DNA of 64,000 nucleotides from Bacteroidetes bacterium UBA2364 (GTDB lineage Bacteria > Bacteroidota > Rhodothermia > Rhodothermales > UBA2364): positions 1-64,000 of the forward strand of contig DDTM01000057.1 in assembly GCA_002344075.1 (NCBI GenBank). Direction: 5' to 3'. The notes below the pieces were generated by a model that was given only the letters and a program-made list of their open reading frames with translations, was not told the DNA's origin and did no database searches. The position numbers and the translations under genes were made by a program. Below are positions 9,136 through 17,349 of the stretch, in pieces; positions within the stretch are counted from its first letter, which is position 1; each line of letters opens with the position of its first letter.

Positions 9136-9957
9136 TTATTCGGGTAGCATTAGGTTCGGCAGTCCTCCATTCTTTTCACTCACGCCCCATCCGAACAAGG
9201 CAAAGTCATAGCGAACAGGATCATGGGGAGAAAGGATCCGGCAGAATTCCGTCAACTCCAACGCAGATTTCCAATCATTGGTGGGCCGAAAAAGCATACC
9301 CAATTGACGGGCAACCCGACCCACATGGACATCCAACGGCATCACCAACTGGTCTGAACGGATACCTTTCCAGATGCCAAAGTCCACCGACCCTGTACGT
9401 ACCATCCATCGGAGGAACATGTTCAGCCGTTTACAGGCGCTTCCCGCGTCGGGTCTGGCAAGATGTTTCTGAAGTCGCGCAGGTATTCCAGAGACGGCAT
9501 ACATCATTTCGCTGGAAAATCCTTGAATCACCGGGCCTACATCAGAGGCATTAGGGGTCATAAAACGCCTAAAAACGTGCTCTATCCCGCCGTATTTACG
9601 GATAAGTACGGAGAGTGACAAAACCATCCAATAGGCATCATCTTCTGTAAATGTTCGGTGTTTGAATCCTTTAAGTGTAGCGGCATCTTTTTCTACCCGG
9701 AAGTCATATACAAATTTCATGGGCCGATACGCCATACGTTCACATAGTTCCGCCATTTTGTTTAGCGTCGTCTTGCGTTGCCCCCAAGCCAGCGAGGCCG
9801 CAAAAAAACCGATAATGGCCCGATCTTGAGGGTCCTCAAAGGCGTATGGAACCGAAATCGGATCATTTTCAATAAATGCTGGCTGTTCAAATCGCGCTAC
9901 CTGCTCATCGAGCCACCGAATCAGTCGTGCACGATCCGGCTTCGTGACTGGGTTCAT
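9136..9957 (-). CDS. TIGR02757 family protein (DUF2400)
   Basis: Conserved bacterial protein of the TIGR02757/DUF2400 family, 273 residues from the ATG at 9957. The reading frame is open for another 71 codons upstream, but that stretch lies inside the flavin reductase gene and is not conserved-looking. The ATG overlaps the reductase stop by 4 bases (ATGA), which fixes the start. Typical features seen are the N-terminal DPISVPYAF and DRAIIGFFAASLAWGQR segments, FLRWMVR and the C-terminal DPVRYDFALFGWGV. The function is not established; a helix-hairpin-helix DNA glycosylase-like fold has been suggested for the family. Linked to YbaB and a flavin reductase, neither of which clarifies its role. 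Confidence 0.88.
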   Translation of the reverse strand: MNPVTKPDRARLIRWLDEQVARFEQPAFIENDPISVPYAFEDPQDRAIIGFFAASLAWGQRKTTLNKMAELCERMAYRPMKFVYDFRVEKDAATLKGFKHRTFTEDDAYWMVLSLSVLIRKYGGIEHVFRRFMTPNASDVGPVIQGFSSEMMYAVSGIPARLQKHLARPDAGSACKRLNMFLRWMVRTGSVDFGIWKGIRSDQLVMPLDVHVGRVARQLGMLFRPTNDWKSALELTEFCRILSPHDPVRYDFALFGWGVSEKNGGLPNLMLPE

Positions 9958-10589
9958 ATCAAATCTTCGGGGCGTGGTAGGGCATATACATCGGTTTTGA
10001 CGCGGCTGTAGTCTGGCCCTCCCAATCGAGAGACAGGATCCAGAAGGGCGAGATTGATCTTGTAATCTTGGAAGAGGTAGTCTGCAAAATACCCCATCAA
10101 CACGCGGCAAAATACCACATTCCCCCCCATTGGCTGGTCTCCCCACGAAACAATCTGGTCCACTTCGCACTCGAAAGCAATGGGTGCGGACTCAATTCTT
10201 TGGGGTTTAACGAATAAAGAATTTACCCGCGCCAAGCCTGTTTTCTCAAATTCATCTACTTCAGGTGACCAATTTGCAGCACTTAGGTTCATTTGGTCTT
10301 GCAGGGCGTGGGGCACGATGTGAATGACACATTGCCCCGTTGCCCGCACATTCTGGAGGGTATCTTTCCTTCGGCTTTCCCCCAAATGCCCAGTTGGTGC
10401 GTTCAGTGGTGAAAAGCTGAGAATGGGTGGATTAATAGAGGCAATATTGAAATAGGAAAAAGGGGCAAGGTTGGGTATGCCATTTTCGCTTAAAGAAGAC
10501 ACCCAAGCAATGGGACGTGGCACCACCGACCCAATGAGCATCTTATAAATATTCGGTGGTATTTCTTTAGAAAAATCTATATAGGGCAT
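9954..10589 (-). CDS. Flavin reductase family protein
   Basis: FMN-binding split-barrel protein of the flavin reductase-like family, 211 residues. The N-terminal MLIGSVVPRPIAWVSS and LAPFSYFNIASINPPILSFSP segments are the family signature of the DIM6/NTAB group. Such proteins reduce or bind FMN for partner monooxygenases or act as oxidoreductases on their own. No monooxygenase gene is nearby. It starts 9 bases after the ybaB-like gene and overlaps the TIGR02757 gene by 4 bases, so the three form one leftward unit. Confidence 0.88.
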   Translation of the reverse strand: MPYIDFSKEIPPNIYKMLIGSVVPRPIAWVSSLSENGIPNLAPFSYFNIASINPPILSFSPLNAPTGHLGESRRKDTLQNVRATGQCVIHIVPHALQDQMNLSAANWSPEVDEFEKTGLARVNSLFVKPQRIESAPIAFECEVDQIVSWGDQPMGGNVVFCRVLMGYFADYLFQDYKINLALLDPVSRLGGPDYSRVKTDVYALPRPEDLI

Positions 10590-10598
10590 ATATGTGTA

Positions 10599-10949
10599 TC
10601 AGAATCCGAATTTACCGAGGTCCAAATTATTGAGGTCTAATCCTGTAGGAAGCCCTGCCGCTTGTTGCATGGCGTCTTTGGCGCGTTCGCTGGCATCAGT
10701 CAAAGCCTTGTTTACTCCAGCTACAATCAAGTCTTCAAGTAGCTCTACATCGGCTGGATCCACAACTTCTTTTTCAATTTTGACCGAGGTGACCTGCATT
10801 TTGCCATTTACCGTCACTTTTACCATGCCGCCGCCCGCTTCTGCGGTTGTGGTTTGTTTTTCCAGATTTTCCTGCGCCTCTTTCATCTTTTGCTGCATAT
10901 CGGCCATTTTTCCAAACATATCGGCCATATTGAGGTTGTTAAAGTCCAT
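10599..10949 (-). CDS. YbaB/EbfC family nucleoid-associated protein
   Basis: Small DNA-binding protein, 116 residues. The N-terminal helix is Met-rich (MADMFGKMADMQQKMKEAQ) as usual for the family. It is followed by the GGGMVKVTVNGKMQVTSVKI beta-strands and the DPADVELLEDLIVAGVNKAL helix. The C-terminal tail GLPTGLDLNNLDLGKFGF is a normal Bacteroidota variant. It forms dimers that coat the nucleoid. Usually next to dnaX/recR; here it sits between a tocopherol-cyclase-like gene and a flavin reductase. Confidence 0.93.
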   Translation of the reverse strand: MDFNNLNMADMFGKMADMQQKMKEAQENLEKQTTTAEAGGGMVKVTVNGKMQVTSVKIEKEVVDPADVELLEDLIVAGVNKALTDASERAKDAMQQAAGLPTGLDLNNLDLGKFGF

Positions 10950-11037
10950 TGCGATTGGGGTTTATGAATTAAATGGAGAAAGATAAATTAAGGCCAAATT
11001 TGGATATTTTAAATGGGGTTTTGGGGAAAATAGCGTT

Positions 11038-12009
11038 TTAGTCGGTCACCCAAGCCGAATCACCGTTTACATCCAAACCTGCTACCTCTCCGGTTTCGTC
11101 GAACAAAAGGCGGCCTTTTTCCCAAACTTGTATCCGGAGGGTAGAACGGAGTGTTTCCGATATCTTCTGGATCATGTCGCGGGCATAGGGTGCATGAAGT
11201 AGGCCTCCTTCGGTACGTTCGGCGGCAGCGGCCATCCGGAAATGCCGGTCTGCCACCTCGAATGAAACGGTTGTATCGGTTATTCCTACGTTGGAAAGAC
11301 GAGCACCCGAATACGTGGTCCATTTCTGCAATCGTCCATCCGGTAATAAAAGACCAATAATAAACCCTCGAAAAGTACCCGTAGGGAATGGAATTTTCGC
11401 CACGGAAGCACTTAGGCACATACGCGGTGTTTCGAAGTGGTTGCATTGCATCCAAACATAGGCTGCCGGAAAACCGCTCCCCCAGTCCTTTTCCATGTAA
11501 CCGATCCCACCATCAAAGTTGATTTCACGCCCATCAACCAACAGGCTGCCGGAAAGCGTATGATAGAGACTGGGAACACCATGATAACATTGCATAAAGG
11601 GTAATAACCCAAAAGGCCCCATAATCCCAGGCGAGAGCGTTGATACTGGCCACGGGGTAACTCCGTGCAGGTTTATCGTGCCCTTAATGGTACGGCCTTC
11701 GCTGTTTAATACAATGCAACATTGGCCCCAGTCAAAATAGGATTCAGCAACGCGTACTAAAAACTGATCTTTTTCGGCAGAAAACGATGAAACCGGAAAA
11801 CGATGATACGTTGCCCGATGATGTCCATCCAAGACCTGAATGAAACTGTGGGAACGAGTCGGATCTTTATCTAAAAAAATGCCGGGGATAAAGGCAAAAA
11901 CTTCCGACTTATCCGCCGTAACTATTTTGTAAAACCAGCCCTCAAAATAGGGCGGACGTACGTTAAATCCGTGAAATCGTTCGGGGTGATACGTATTGAG
12001 GAAGGGCAT
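11038..12009 (-). CDS. Tocopherol cyclase family protein
   Basis: Protein of 323 residues matching the tocopherol cyclase-like family. The start has FNVRPPYFEGWFYKIV, close to the FEGWYxK hallmark. The middle has LHGVTPWP, GPFGLLPFMQCYHGV and GYMEKDWGSGFPAAYVWMQCN, equivalent to the conserved YxEKxWGxxFP block. The ATG at 12009 is preferred over one 15 codons upstream because the family begins MPFxxTYHPERF. Plant and cyanobacterial members close the chromanol ring of vitamin E. Bacterial relatives in non-photosynthetic organisms have unknown substrates, and no homogentisate phytyltransferase or methyltransferase is in the window. A lipocalin-like carotenoid or quinone modifying role is possible. 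Confidence 0.8.
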   Translation of the reverse strand: MPFLNTYHPERFHGFNVRPPYFEGWFYKIVTADKSEVFAFIPGIFLDKDPTRSHSFIQVLDGHHRATYHRFPVSSFSAEKDQFLVRVAESYFDWGQCCIVLNSEGRTIKGTINLHGVTPWPVSTLSPGIMGPFGLLPFMQCYHGVPSLYHTLSGSLLVDGREINFDGGIGYMEKDWGSGFPAAYVWMQCNHFETPRMCLSASVAKIPFPTGTFRGFIIGLLLPDGRLQKWTTYSGARLSNVGITDTTVSFEVADRHFRMAAAAERTEGGLLHAPYARDMIQKISETLRSTLRIQVWEKGRLLFDETGEVAGLDVNGDSAWVTD

Positions 12010-12315
12010 AAGGCAAAACTGTTTCAGGTATTGTGTGCCAGCAATAAGATACAACCGTTTTCTGTATTTGACCTATTGTTACTCCTAAACATCGGTGAAC
12101 GGATACCTAAACGGGATTCAGACGCATTTAGGAGCCGCATAGGGCTTGTCGCCGGATATTATTAAAAAGTGGTGTAACAAACCCAAATACAGCCCCGATT
12201 GGAGCATCTATTGTATTCAACCCTTGTCCGTTTATATAAAGACATGAACTTGAAGCGCTGTTCTTTTAAGACGTGGAATGTTGTATTTTGTGATCCATCT
12301 ATCGCAAGGAAACAC
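12010..12315. other. Divergent intergenic region
   Basis: 306 bases separating the leftward tocopherol-cyclase-like gene from the rightward kinase-like gene. Promoters for both must lie here. I see AT-rich patches but no clean TTG/TAnnTTTG pair, terminator or palindrome. An in-frame upstream extension of the kinase-like ORF (from 12199) lacks family character. AAGGA just before 12316 supports the later start. Confidence 0.4.
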
Positions 12316-12945
12316 ATGAAACTGGTTCCCAAAATCATTCTGGAAGGTACCCGTCTTACCTTTAAAACCGAGACTGCTTTTACCCTCAATGAGCACCCAA
12401 GGGTGGTGGGACATCGCAAATATCGCTATCATGCGCCGCTGGTCTCAGCCGAATGGTGTGCTTTTACGCCATTTCCTTGGGGGCGCGGCCTGATTAATTT
12501 TAATCCTGATGAAGCGGAACTCGCCATGGAGACGTACCGGACTTGGCTACGACTCTTCCAACTACAACGCCATTATAGTTGGATAGTTGATCGGTTCCAC
12601 TTGTCCACAAAAATGTTTCAGTTGTTATACCATCAGACAACATATGACTTGGATTGGCTGGAAGAGGGATTGCGAGAACTGGGGTTCCGGTTGGTGTTTT
12701 TACACCGAAACCCCGATTCTTTCGCCGAAGCCCGTGCAGAACGTCTGAAAGTTTCCGGAAACCCCGTACAATATGATGACCTTGATCGGTTTGTTATGGA
12801 ACAACAAGTGATGTATCGCCTCTTTGAGCATTCAAGCCTCGAAAAAATTACCATCGACATTACCGGACAGACGGTTACGCAAACTGCTGATCAAGTTGCG
12901 GACTGGATGGAGGCAACAGGTGGACTGTATGGTACTGTCCGCTAA
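12316..12945 (+). CDS. Thymidylate-kinase-like protein with degenerate P-loop
   Basis: Cytoplasmic protein of 209 residues with the layout of a dTMP-kinase-type P-loop kinase. It has an N-terminal strand ending ILEG, an IVDRFHLS segment matching the DR motif, a central LVFLHRNPDSFAEARAERL helix like the lid/arginine region, and a C-terminal QQVMYRLFE helix. The expected Walker A GxxxxGK(S/T) reads GTRLTFKT: the second Gly is Phe, while Lys-Thr is kept. Phosphotransfer may therefore be lost or altered. The start at 12316 is chosen for the AAGGA Shine-Dalgarno and the fold's first strand. The DUF3052 gene follows after 24 bases and recA after that. I do not recognise a named family. Confidence 0.65.
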   Translation: MKLVPKIILEGTRLTFKTETAFTLNEHPRVVGHRKYRYHAPLVSAEWCAFTPFPWGRGLINFNPDEAELAMETYRTWLRLFQLQRHYSWIVDRFHLSTKMFQLLYHQTTYDLDWLEEGLRELGFRLVFLHRNPDSFAEARAERLKVSGNPVQYDDLDRFVMEQQVMYRLFEHSSLEKITIDITGQTVTQTADQVADWMEATGGLYGTVR

Positions 12946-12969
12946 AGACCATAATAAATCAACCTCTGT

Positions 12970-13416
12970 ATGAACCCTATACTCAAAAAATTAGGCTATA
13001 AAGGCCAACCGCTCGTACTATTACTGGAGGCCCCGGAATCTTTTGCAGCGGTAATACAAGAATTTGAAACCCCTCCGGATGTAATACCTGTCGGAACATA
13101 TGCTTTTATCCTTGCTTTTGCCAAGGATAAACGGGCACTGAACAATTTGACGGCTGGTATCACCACCCTTTTAAAAGGCGACGGACATCTTTGGTTGGCC
13201 TATCCTAAGAAAACTTCACGAATGTACAAATCAGACCTCTCCCGCGAAGTGGTTGGAGCTTGTCTGGGAAGCCAAGACTTTGAACCCGTGAGACAGATTG
13301 CGATTGACCAAGACTGGTCTGCCCTCAGGTTTCGGCATGTCGGGAATATTAAAAGCATGACCCGTAGCTTTGCCGCCACCAAGGAGGGCCAGAGGCGTAC
13401 CCAAAAGCCTGACTAA
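12970..13416 (+). CDS. DUF3052 family protein
   Basis: Small cytoplasmic protein, 148 residues, with the DUF3052 pattern: KKLGYKGQPLVLLLEAPESF at the start, an AFILAFAKDKRAL strand-helix, DGHLWLAYPKKTS, and DQDWSALRFRHV at the end. The family is uncharacterised and looks like a small alpha/beta domain. The C-terminal ~20 residues are polar and probably disordered. It follows the kinase-like gene by 24 bases and is presumably co-transcribed with it. Confidence 0.75.
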   Translation: MNPILKKLGYKGQPLVLLLEAPESFAAVIQEFETPPDVIPVGTYAFILAFAKDKRALNNLTAGITTLLKGDGHLWLAYPKKTSRMYKSDLSREVVGACLGSQDFEPVRQIAIDQDWSALRFRHVGNIKSMTRSFAATKEGQRRTQKPD

Positions 13417-13471
13417 GACACTTTTTTACTGGTCTCGTTTGCATGTATGGAAGTGGGTGCTTATATTGTTT

Positions 13472-13519
13472 TCACATGTGATAAATGTGTGTATCAACAT
13501 GTGACATACTGTTGTCACA
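13472..13519. promoter_or_regulatory. Palindromic operator candidates upstream of recA
   Basis: Two palindromes lie in the 168-base gap before recA. TCACATGTGA (13472-13481) is a perfect 10-base palindrome. TGTGACA (13500-13506) pairs with TGTCACA (13513-13519) across a 6-base spacer. ACATGTGA also recurs at 13497-13504, overlapping the second site. Spacing and position fit a dimeric repressor such as LexA, but the sequence is not a known SOS box and no lexA is in the window. The operator role is inferred. Confidence 0.45.
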
Positions 13520-13584
13520 CCTTTGTAAGTAAATTTCTATCCGTAAACAATCTGTAAGACAGCAACCACATAAACCATACACTC

Positions 13585-14700
13585 ATGGCAAAGAACTCAA
13601 TCTCCCGTGCCGAATCTGGCGCATCCACCGAAGACGCAAAACGCAAATCCTTGCTAATGGCCCTTCAAAAAATCGAAAAAGATCATGGAAAAGGAACCAT
13701 CATGCGGCTTGGTGACAGTCCAACCGCTAAAATTGAAGCCATTTCTACAGGCTCTTTGGCCTTAGACTTTGCCTTGGGAATTGGGGGAGTGCCTCGAGGA
13801 CGTATCATAGAGATATATGGGCCTGAGTCTTCAGGGAAAACAACCTTGGCCACCCATGTGGTGGCAGAAGCCCAAAAAGCCGGTGGAATCTGTGCCATTA
13901 TTGATGCAGAACACGCCTTTGATCCCAGCTATGCGAAAAAATTAGGGGTGAATATAGATGACCTTTTAATTTCTCAACCGGATAACGGTGAACAAGCCCT
14001 CGAAATCTGTGACACGCTTGTGCGCTCTGGCGCTATGGATGTAGTGGTGATAGACTCGGTGGCTGCACTTGTACCACGTGCGGAGATCGAAGGTGAAATG
14101 GGCGACAGCTTTATGGGAGTTCATGCCCGTCTTATGAGTCAGGCGTTACGCAAATTAACAGGGATGATCAGTCGCACGCGCACAGTCGTAATCTTCATTA
14201 ACCAATTGCGAGATAAAATTGGGGTGATGTTTGGCAGTCCGGAGACCACTACCGGAGGGCGTGCACTTAAGTTTTATGCTTCGGTCAGGCTCGACATCCG
14301 CCGCATTGCTGCCATTAAAGAAGGTTCTGATGTCGTGGGAAACCGCACAAAGGTAAAAGTTGTCAAAAACAAAGTGGCGCCGCCTTTCAAAGAAGTGGAA
14401 TTTGATATTATCTATGGTGAAGGTATTTCGGCATTAAGTGAACTGATTGATATTGCGCTGGAACATAAAATCATTAGCAAGAGCGGATCATGGTTCTCAT
14501 ATGGTGATATCCGTATAGGTCAAGGACGGGACGCCACGAAAGAATGGTTACTCAAAAACGACCAGTACCGTAGCGAGATCAAAGATAAAATAAAGACCTT
14601 GCTCAACAAAGACAACGAAGTACCGCCCGTCTCACCTGAAGAACTCGCGGAAGCCAATCTAAATGCCGAGGACGATGATTTGTGGGACCTCGATGATTGA
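13585..14700 (+). CDS. recA: Recombinase RecA
   Basis: RecA, 371 residues, forms the nucleoprotein filament for homologous recombination and triggers SOS cleavage. Walker A GPESSGKT is at 79-86, and Walker [23 protein letters not shown] and the loop [13 protein letters not shown] follow. Loop L2 contains [25 protein letters not shown]. The C-terminus is strongly acidic ([12 protein letters not shown]), as in most RecA proteins. The N-terminus has ~20 Ser/Ala/Lys-rich residues before the usual [12 protein letters not shown]. It is preceded by the palindromes at 13472-13519 and followed 18 bases later by a strong terminator, so it is probably monocistronic. Confidence 0.98.
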   Translation: MAKNSISRAESGASTEDAKRKSLLMALQKIEKDHGKGTIMRLGDSPTAKIEAISTGSLALDFALGIGGVPRGRIIEIYGPESSGKTTLATHVVAEAQKAGGICAIIDAEHAFDPSYAKKLGVNIDDLLISQPDNGEQALEICDTLVRSGAMDVVVIDSVAALVPRAEIEGEMGDSFMGVHARLMSQALRKLTGMISRTRTVVIFINQLRDKIGVMFGSPETTTGGRALKFYASVRLDIRRIAAIKEGSDVVGNRTKVKVVKNKVAPPFKEVEFDIIYGEGISALSELIDIALEHKIISKSGSWFSYGDIRIGQGRDATKEWLLKNDQYRSEIKDKIKTLLNKDNEVPPVSPEELAEANLNAEDDDLWDLDD

Positions 14701-14717
14701 TGGTTGGTTTCCCTGCC

Positions 14718-14747
14718 AAAGGGCCTTTTCTTCGGAAAGGGCTTTTT
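14718..14747 (+). terminator. Intrinsic terminator of recA, UUCG tetraloop
   Basis: 13-base arm AAAGGGCCTTTTC (14718-14730), loop TTCG (14731-14734) and arm GAAAGGGCTTTTT (14735-14747), allowing three G-U pairs. The extra-stable UUCG loop and the T-run make it a strong rho-independent terminator. Confidence 0.9.
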
Positions 14748-14809
14748 TGTTTTATACAGTTTTTGGTTAACTTCCCAGTGATGTTCTAAACTAAAAACCC
14801 AAAACCCCC

Positions 14810-16114
14810 ATGAAAAATCCAGAATTGGTGCATATGCGTGGTGAAGATGGTGTGTGGTTACAAGACACACCTGATAATCCCATGATCATTAATGCTGTAT
14901 TGTTGTTCGATCGGTTACGCCTTGCTGATTTTATGGAGGTCTGGGATAAAAATGTGATGCAAGTGACTGATCAAGCGACGGGACAAATGCAATACCATCG
15001 GTTTAAGAAAAGAGTGGTATATCAGCAGGGAAGGTTTTACTGGCAGGAAGACCCTTGTTTCGAGATCAATAATCATATTTTTGCCGTCGAAGATCCGGAA
15101 ATACGAAACGAGGATGATCTTGCGCTTTATCTGGGGCGTGAGGCATCCAAGCTATTGCCAAAAGAACGCCCACTGTGGCAACTACATTTTTTTGAAAAAA
15201 TTGGCGATGGATCGGCGTTGGTAGTTCGTATTCACCATTGTATGGGGGATGGGGTGGCACTGATCCCTATTTTGTTCTCTTTGATTGACGAGGTTTCTGG
15301 TAGTCCGTCTGATTTAGAAAAAGTATCTAAACCACAGATTCCCGTCTGGATTCGTTTTGGCATAGTCCCACTCACTGCCATTCCTGTACTATTGCGCCGT
15401 TTGTGCTGGATTCCAGACCGTTCTATTTTACATGGCCCTAAAATGAATGGGGAAAAACGTTTTGGCTGGACAGCCCCAATATCCATGATAGATGTAAAGG
15501 CGCTAAAAAATGCGATGGGAGCAACGGTGAATGATGTATTAATGGCTTGTGTGGCTGGGGCCTTTAGTCGCTACTTGCAACTAAAAGGCCAGACCGTTCC
15601 AACAAAAGTACGGACATCTATGCCTGTAAACCTACGCACAACTGGCGAGCAGATCCGGATGGAAAATCAATTCTCTATTGCATTTCTCGAACTGCCCTTA
15701 CACCCGGCGGATCCAATAGCGCGGGCAAAAAAAGTAAAACAAGGGTTGGATCGGTTTAAGCGCTCCTTGCAGCCTTTTATCATGCTTAAAGCCGCAGCGA
15801 TCGTATCCAATATTCTCCCTACCAATATTGCACGCTTTGTGTTAAATTTGTTTGCCAACAAAACCACAGCCGTTACAACCAACGTGCCAGGGCCACAGGA
15901 AGACCTACATTTGGCTGGGCAACGGGTGCGGAGTATGATGTTCTGGGTACCTACCCGCGCTCGAATTGGGATGGGAATCTCCATTCTAAGCATGTCGGGT
16001 GCTGTACGTGTGGGCATTATGGGAGATACCGCCATCCTTGCGGACCCGGAAGCGTTTGCCAATGGCTTTATCGCGGAGTTTGAACACCTGCGGGCACACT
16101 ATCTGAAAAAATAA
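14810..16114 (+). CDS. Wax ester synthase/diacylglycerol acyltransferase (WS/DGAT)
   Basis: Bifunctional acyltransferase of the WS/DGAT family, 434 residues, which joins acyl-CoA to fatty alcohols or diacylglycerol to make storage neutral lipids. The catalytic motif HHxxxDG is HHCMGDG at 142-148. Other family features are the N-terminal DGVWLQDTPDNPM, a VNDVLMACVAGAFSRYL segment (the NDVLL-type motif), SMPVNLR and VTTNVPGPQ near the C-terminus. It stands alone between recA and yicC with its own 62-base leader behind the recA terminator. The family is common in Actinobacteria and marine Proteobacteria and less so in Bacteroidota. Confidence 0.9.
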   Translation: MKNPELVHMRGEDGVWLQDTPDNPMIINAVLLFDRLRLADFMEVWDKNVMQVTDQATGQMQYHRFKKRVVYQQGRFYWQEDPCFEINNHIFAVEDPEIRNEDDLALYLGREASKLLPKERPLWQLHFFEKIGDGSALVVRIHHCMGDGVALIPILFSLIDEVSGSPSDLEKVSKPQIPVWIRFGIVPLTAIPVLLRRLCWIPDRSILHGPKMNGEKRFGWTAPISMIDVKALKNAMGATVNDVLMACVAGAFSRYLQLKGQTVPTKVRTSMPVNLRTTGEQIRMENQFSIAFLELPLHPADPIARAKKVKQGLDRFKRSLQPFIMLKAAAIVSNILPTNIARFVLNLFANKTTAVTTNVPGPQEDLHLAGQRVRSMMFWVPTRARIGMGISILSMSGAVRVGIMGDTAILADPEAFANGFIAEFEHLRAHYLKK

Positions 16115-16228
16115 ATACCACCTATACCACTACAGTACGAGCTGGTTTTACCAAATACACTACGGTTTTTGATGTTTAGCTTCAGTGTGTCAAATAATGT
16201 TTTTTTATACAAAGAACGAATAGCTAAA

Positions 16229-17110
16229 CTATACAATATTTTGAACCTGTTCTCGAATTTTTTCTAGTTCTTCCTTCATCTTAATAACGGCTTGTGTAAT
16301 AGACGCATCATTTGCTTTGGAACCGATGGTGTTAATCTCGCGATTTAGTTCCTGAACCAAAAAATTAAGTTTTCTTCCAGAAGGCTCATGAGCATCCATG
16401 GCGGCATCAAACACCACAAAATGTGATCTTAGCCGCACAATTTCTTCCGTAATATCCATTTTATCCACCAAGATTGCCACTTCTAATTCTAACCGTTCGC
16501 GATCAATCCTTTCGTCTGTCAGAACTTGGTTGATGCGGTCGAGAATCCGCTGACGGGCCTCAATGGCGCGTGCTGGTGCGCGTACCTCTACCTCGTCTAA
16601 CAACAAAGCAATTTGTGCCCTCCGGAGTTGAAAATCTTCGCGCAGGACTTGACCTTCCGTTCTACGCATGGCCTCCAATGATTGAATGGCAGACTGGGTG
16701 GCCCGTTCTATACACCGCCAAGTGCGCTGGGCATCTTCTTCCGACGTTTCTTTCGCCGAAAAAATCTCGGGTAAACGAATCAGGTGCTCCAGCCGAATTT
16801 CCTCAATAATGCCTGTGATGTCTTTTAGTTCGGCAAAGCGCGACATATATGCCCGAACAGCGCCAGGATCTAATGGCGGAACCGATAAGTCCCCCGAAAG
16901 ATCTTCCATCTGAAGGCTGGCATTGATCTTGCCGCGATCGAGTGCTTTCTTAATCATGTTCTGAAAAGCAGACTCATAAACCGAGACAGAGCGAGGAATT
17001 TTACTATAAACCTCGCAATACCGACTGTTAACAGCGCTGATTTCAACCGAGATCCGGATATGCTTTTCTTCGGCTATACCTCGGCCAAAGCCTGTCATGC
17101 TTATAATCAT
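16229..17110 (-). CDS. YicC family endoribonuclease
   Basis: YicC-like protein, 293 residues, full length. It starts with the invariant SMTGFGRG and SVEISAVNSRYCEV segments and ends with the DUF1732 domain: GRKLNFLVQELNREINTIGSKAND and VIKMKEELEKIREQVQNI. Family members are metal-dependent endoribonucleases acting on RNA such as RyhB in E. coli. It is downstream of the tRNA-Ser gene on the same strand, separated by a terminator, and converges on the WS/DGAT gene with 114 bases between. In many genomes yicC precedes gmk; here it does not. Confidence 0.93.
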   Translation of the reverse strand: MIISMTGFGRGIAEEKHIRISVEISAVNSRYCEVYSKIPRSVSVYESAFQNMIKKALDRGKINASLQMEDLSGDLSVPPLDPGAVRAYMSRFAELKDITGIIEEIRLEHLIRLPEIFSAKETSEEDAQRTWRCIERATQSAIQSLEAMRRTEGQVLREDFQLRRAQIALLLDEVEVRAPARAIEARQRILDRINQVLTDERIDRERLELEVAILVDKMDITEEIVRLRSHFVVFDAAMDAHEPSGRKLNFLVQELNREINTIGSKANDASITQAVIKMKEELEKIREQVQNIV

Positions 17111-17149
17111 ATTGATAATGGAATAGTGGAATCTTTACATTTACCCCAT

Positions 17150-17178
17150 AAAAAAAGCCGGACATGATGTTCCGGCTT
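17150..17178 (-). terminator. Intrinsic terminator behind tRNA-Ser
   Basis: On the minus strand AAGCCGGA (17178-17171) pairs with TCCGGCTT (17162-17155), loop of 8, followed by a run of T. It ends tRNA-Ser transcription ahead of yicC. Confidence 0.85.
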
Positions 17179-17181
17179 GTG

Positions 17182-17272
17182 CGGAGAGAGAGGGATTCGA
17201 ACCCTCGGTACGCGTTTTTGCACGTACACCCGCTTTCCAGGCGAGCTCCTTCAACCACTCGGACACCTCTCC
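17182..17272 (-). tRNA. tRNA-Ser (anticodon GGA)
   Basis: Class II tRNA of about 91 bases. The acceptor GGAGAGG pairs with TCTCTCC. The D-stem is TCC/GGA, the anticodon stem CTCGC/GCGGG, and the loop CTGGAAA has anticodon GGA at 17238-17236. The long variable arm is paired GTACG/CGTAC, and the T-arm is GAGGG-TTCGAAT-CCCTC. The discriminator is G. A 3' CCA is not encoded. It reads UCC and UCU codons. Confidence 0.96.
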
Positions 17273-17349
17273 TTGTGTGCCCATTTGCACGCAAGGTGCA
17301 TGAAGGACAGTTAAAATACAAAATGGAAATCTTGGTCGCAATCAAAAAA

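Noticed and set aside
9958..10170. N-terminal extension of the TIGR02757 protein
   Set aside because: The 71 extra codons lie inside the flavin reductase gene in another frame and are Arg/Pro/Cys-rich, unlike the family.
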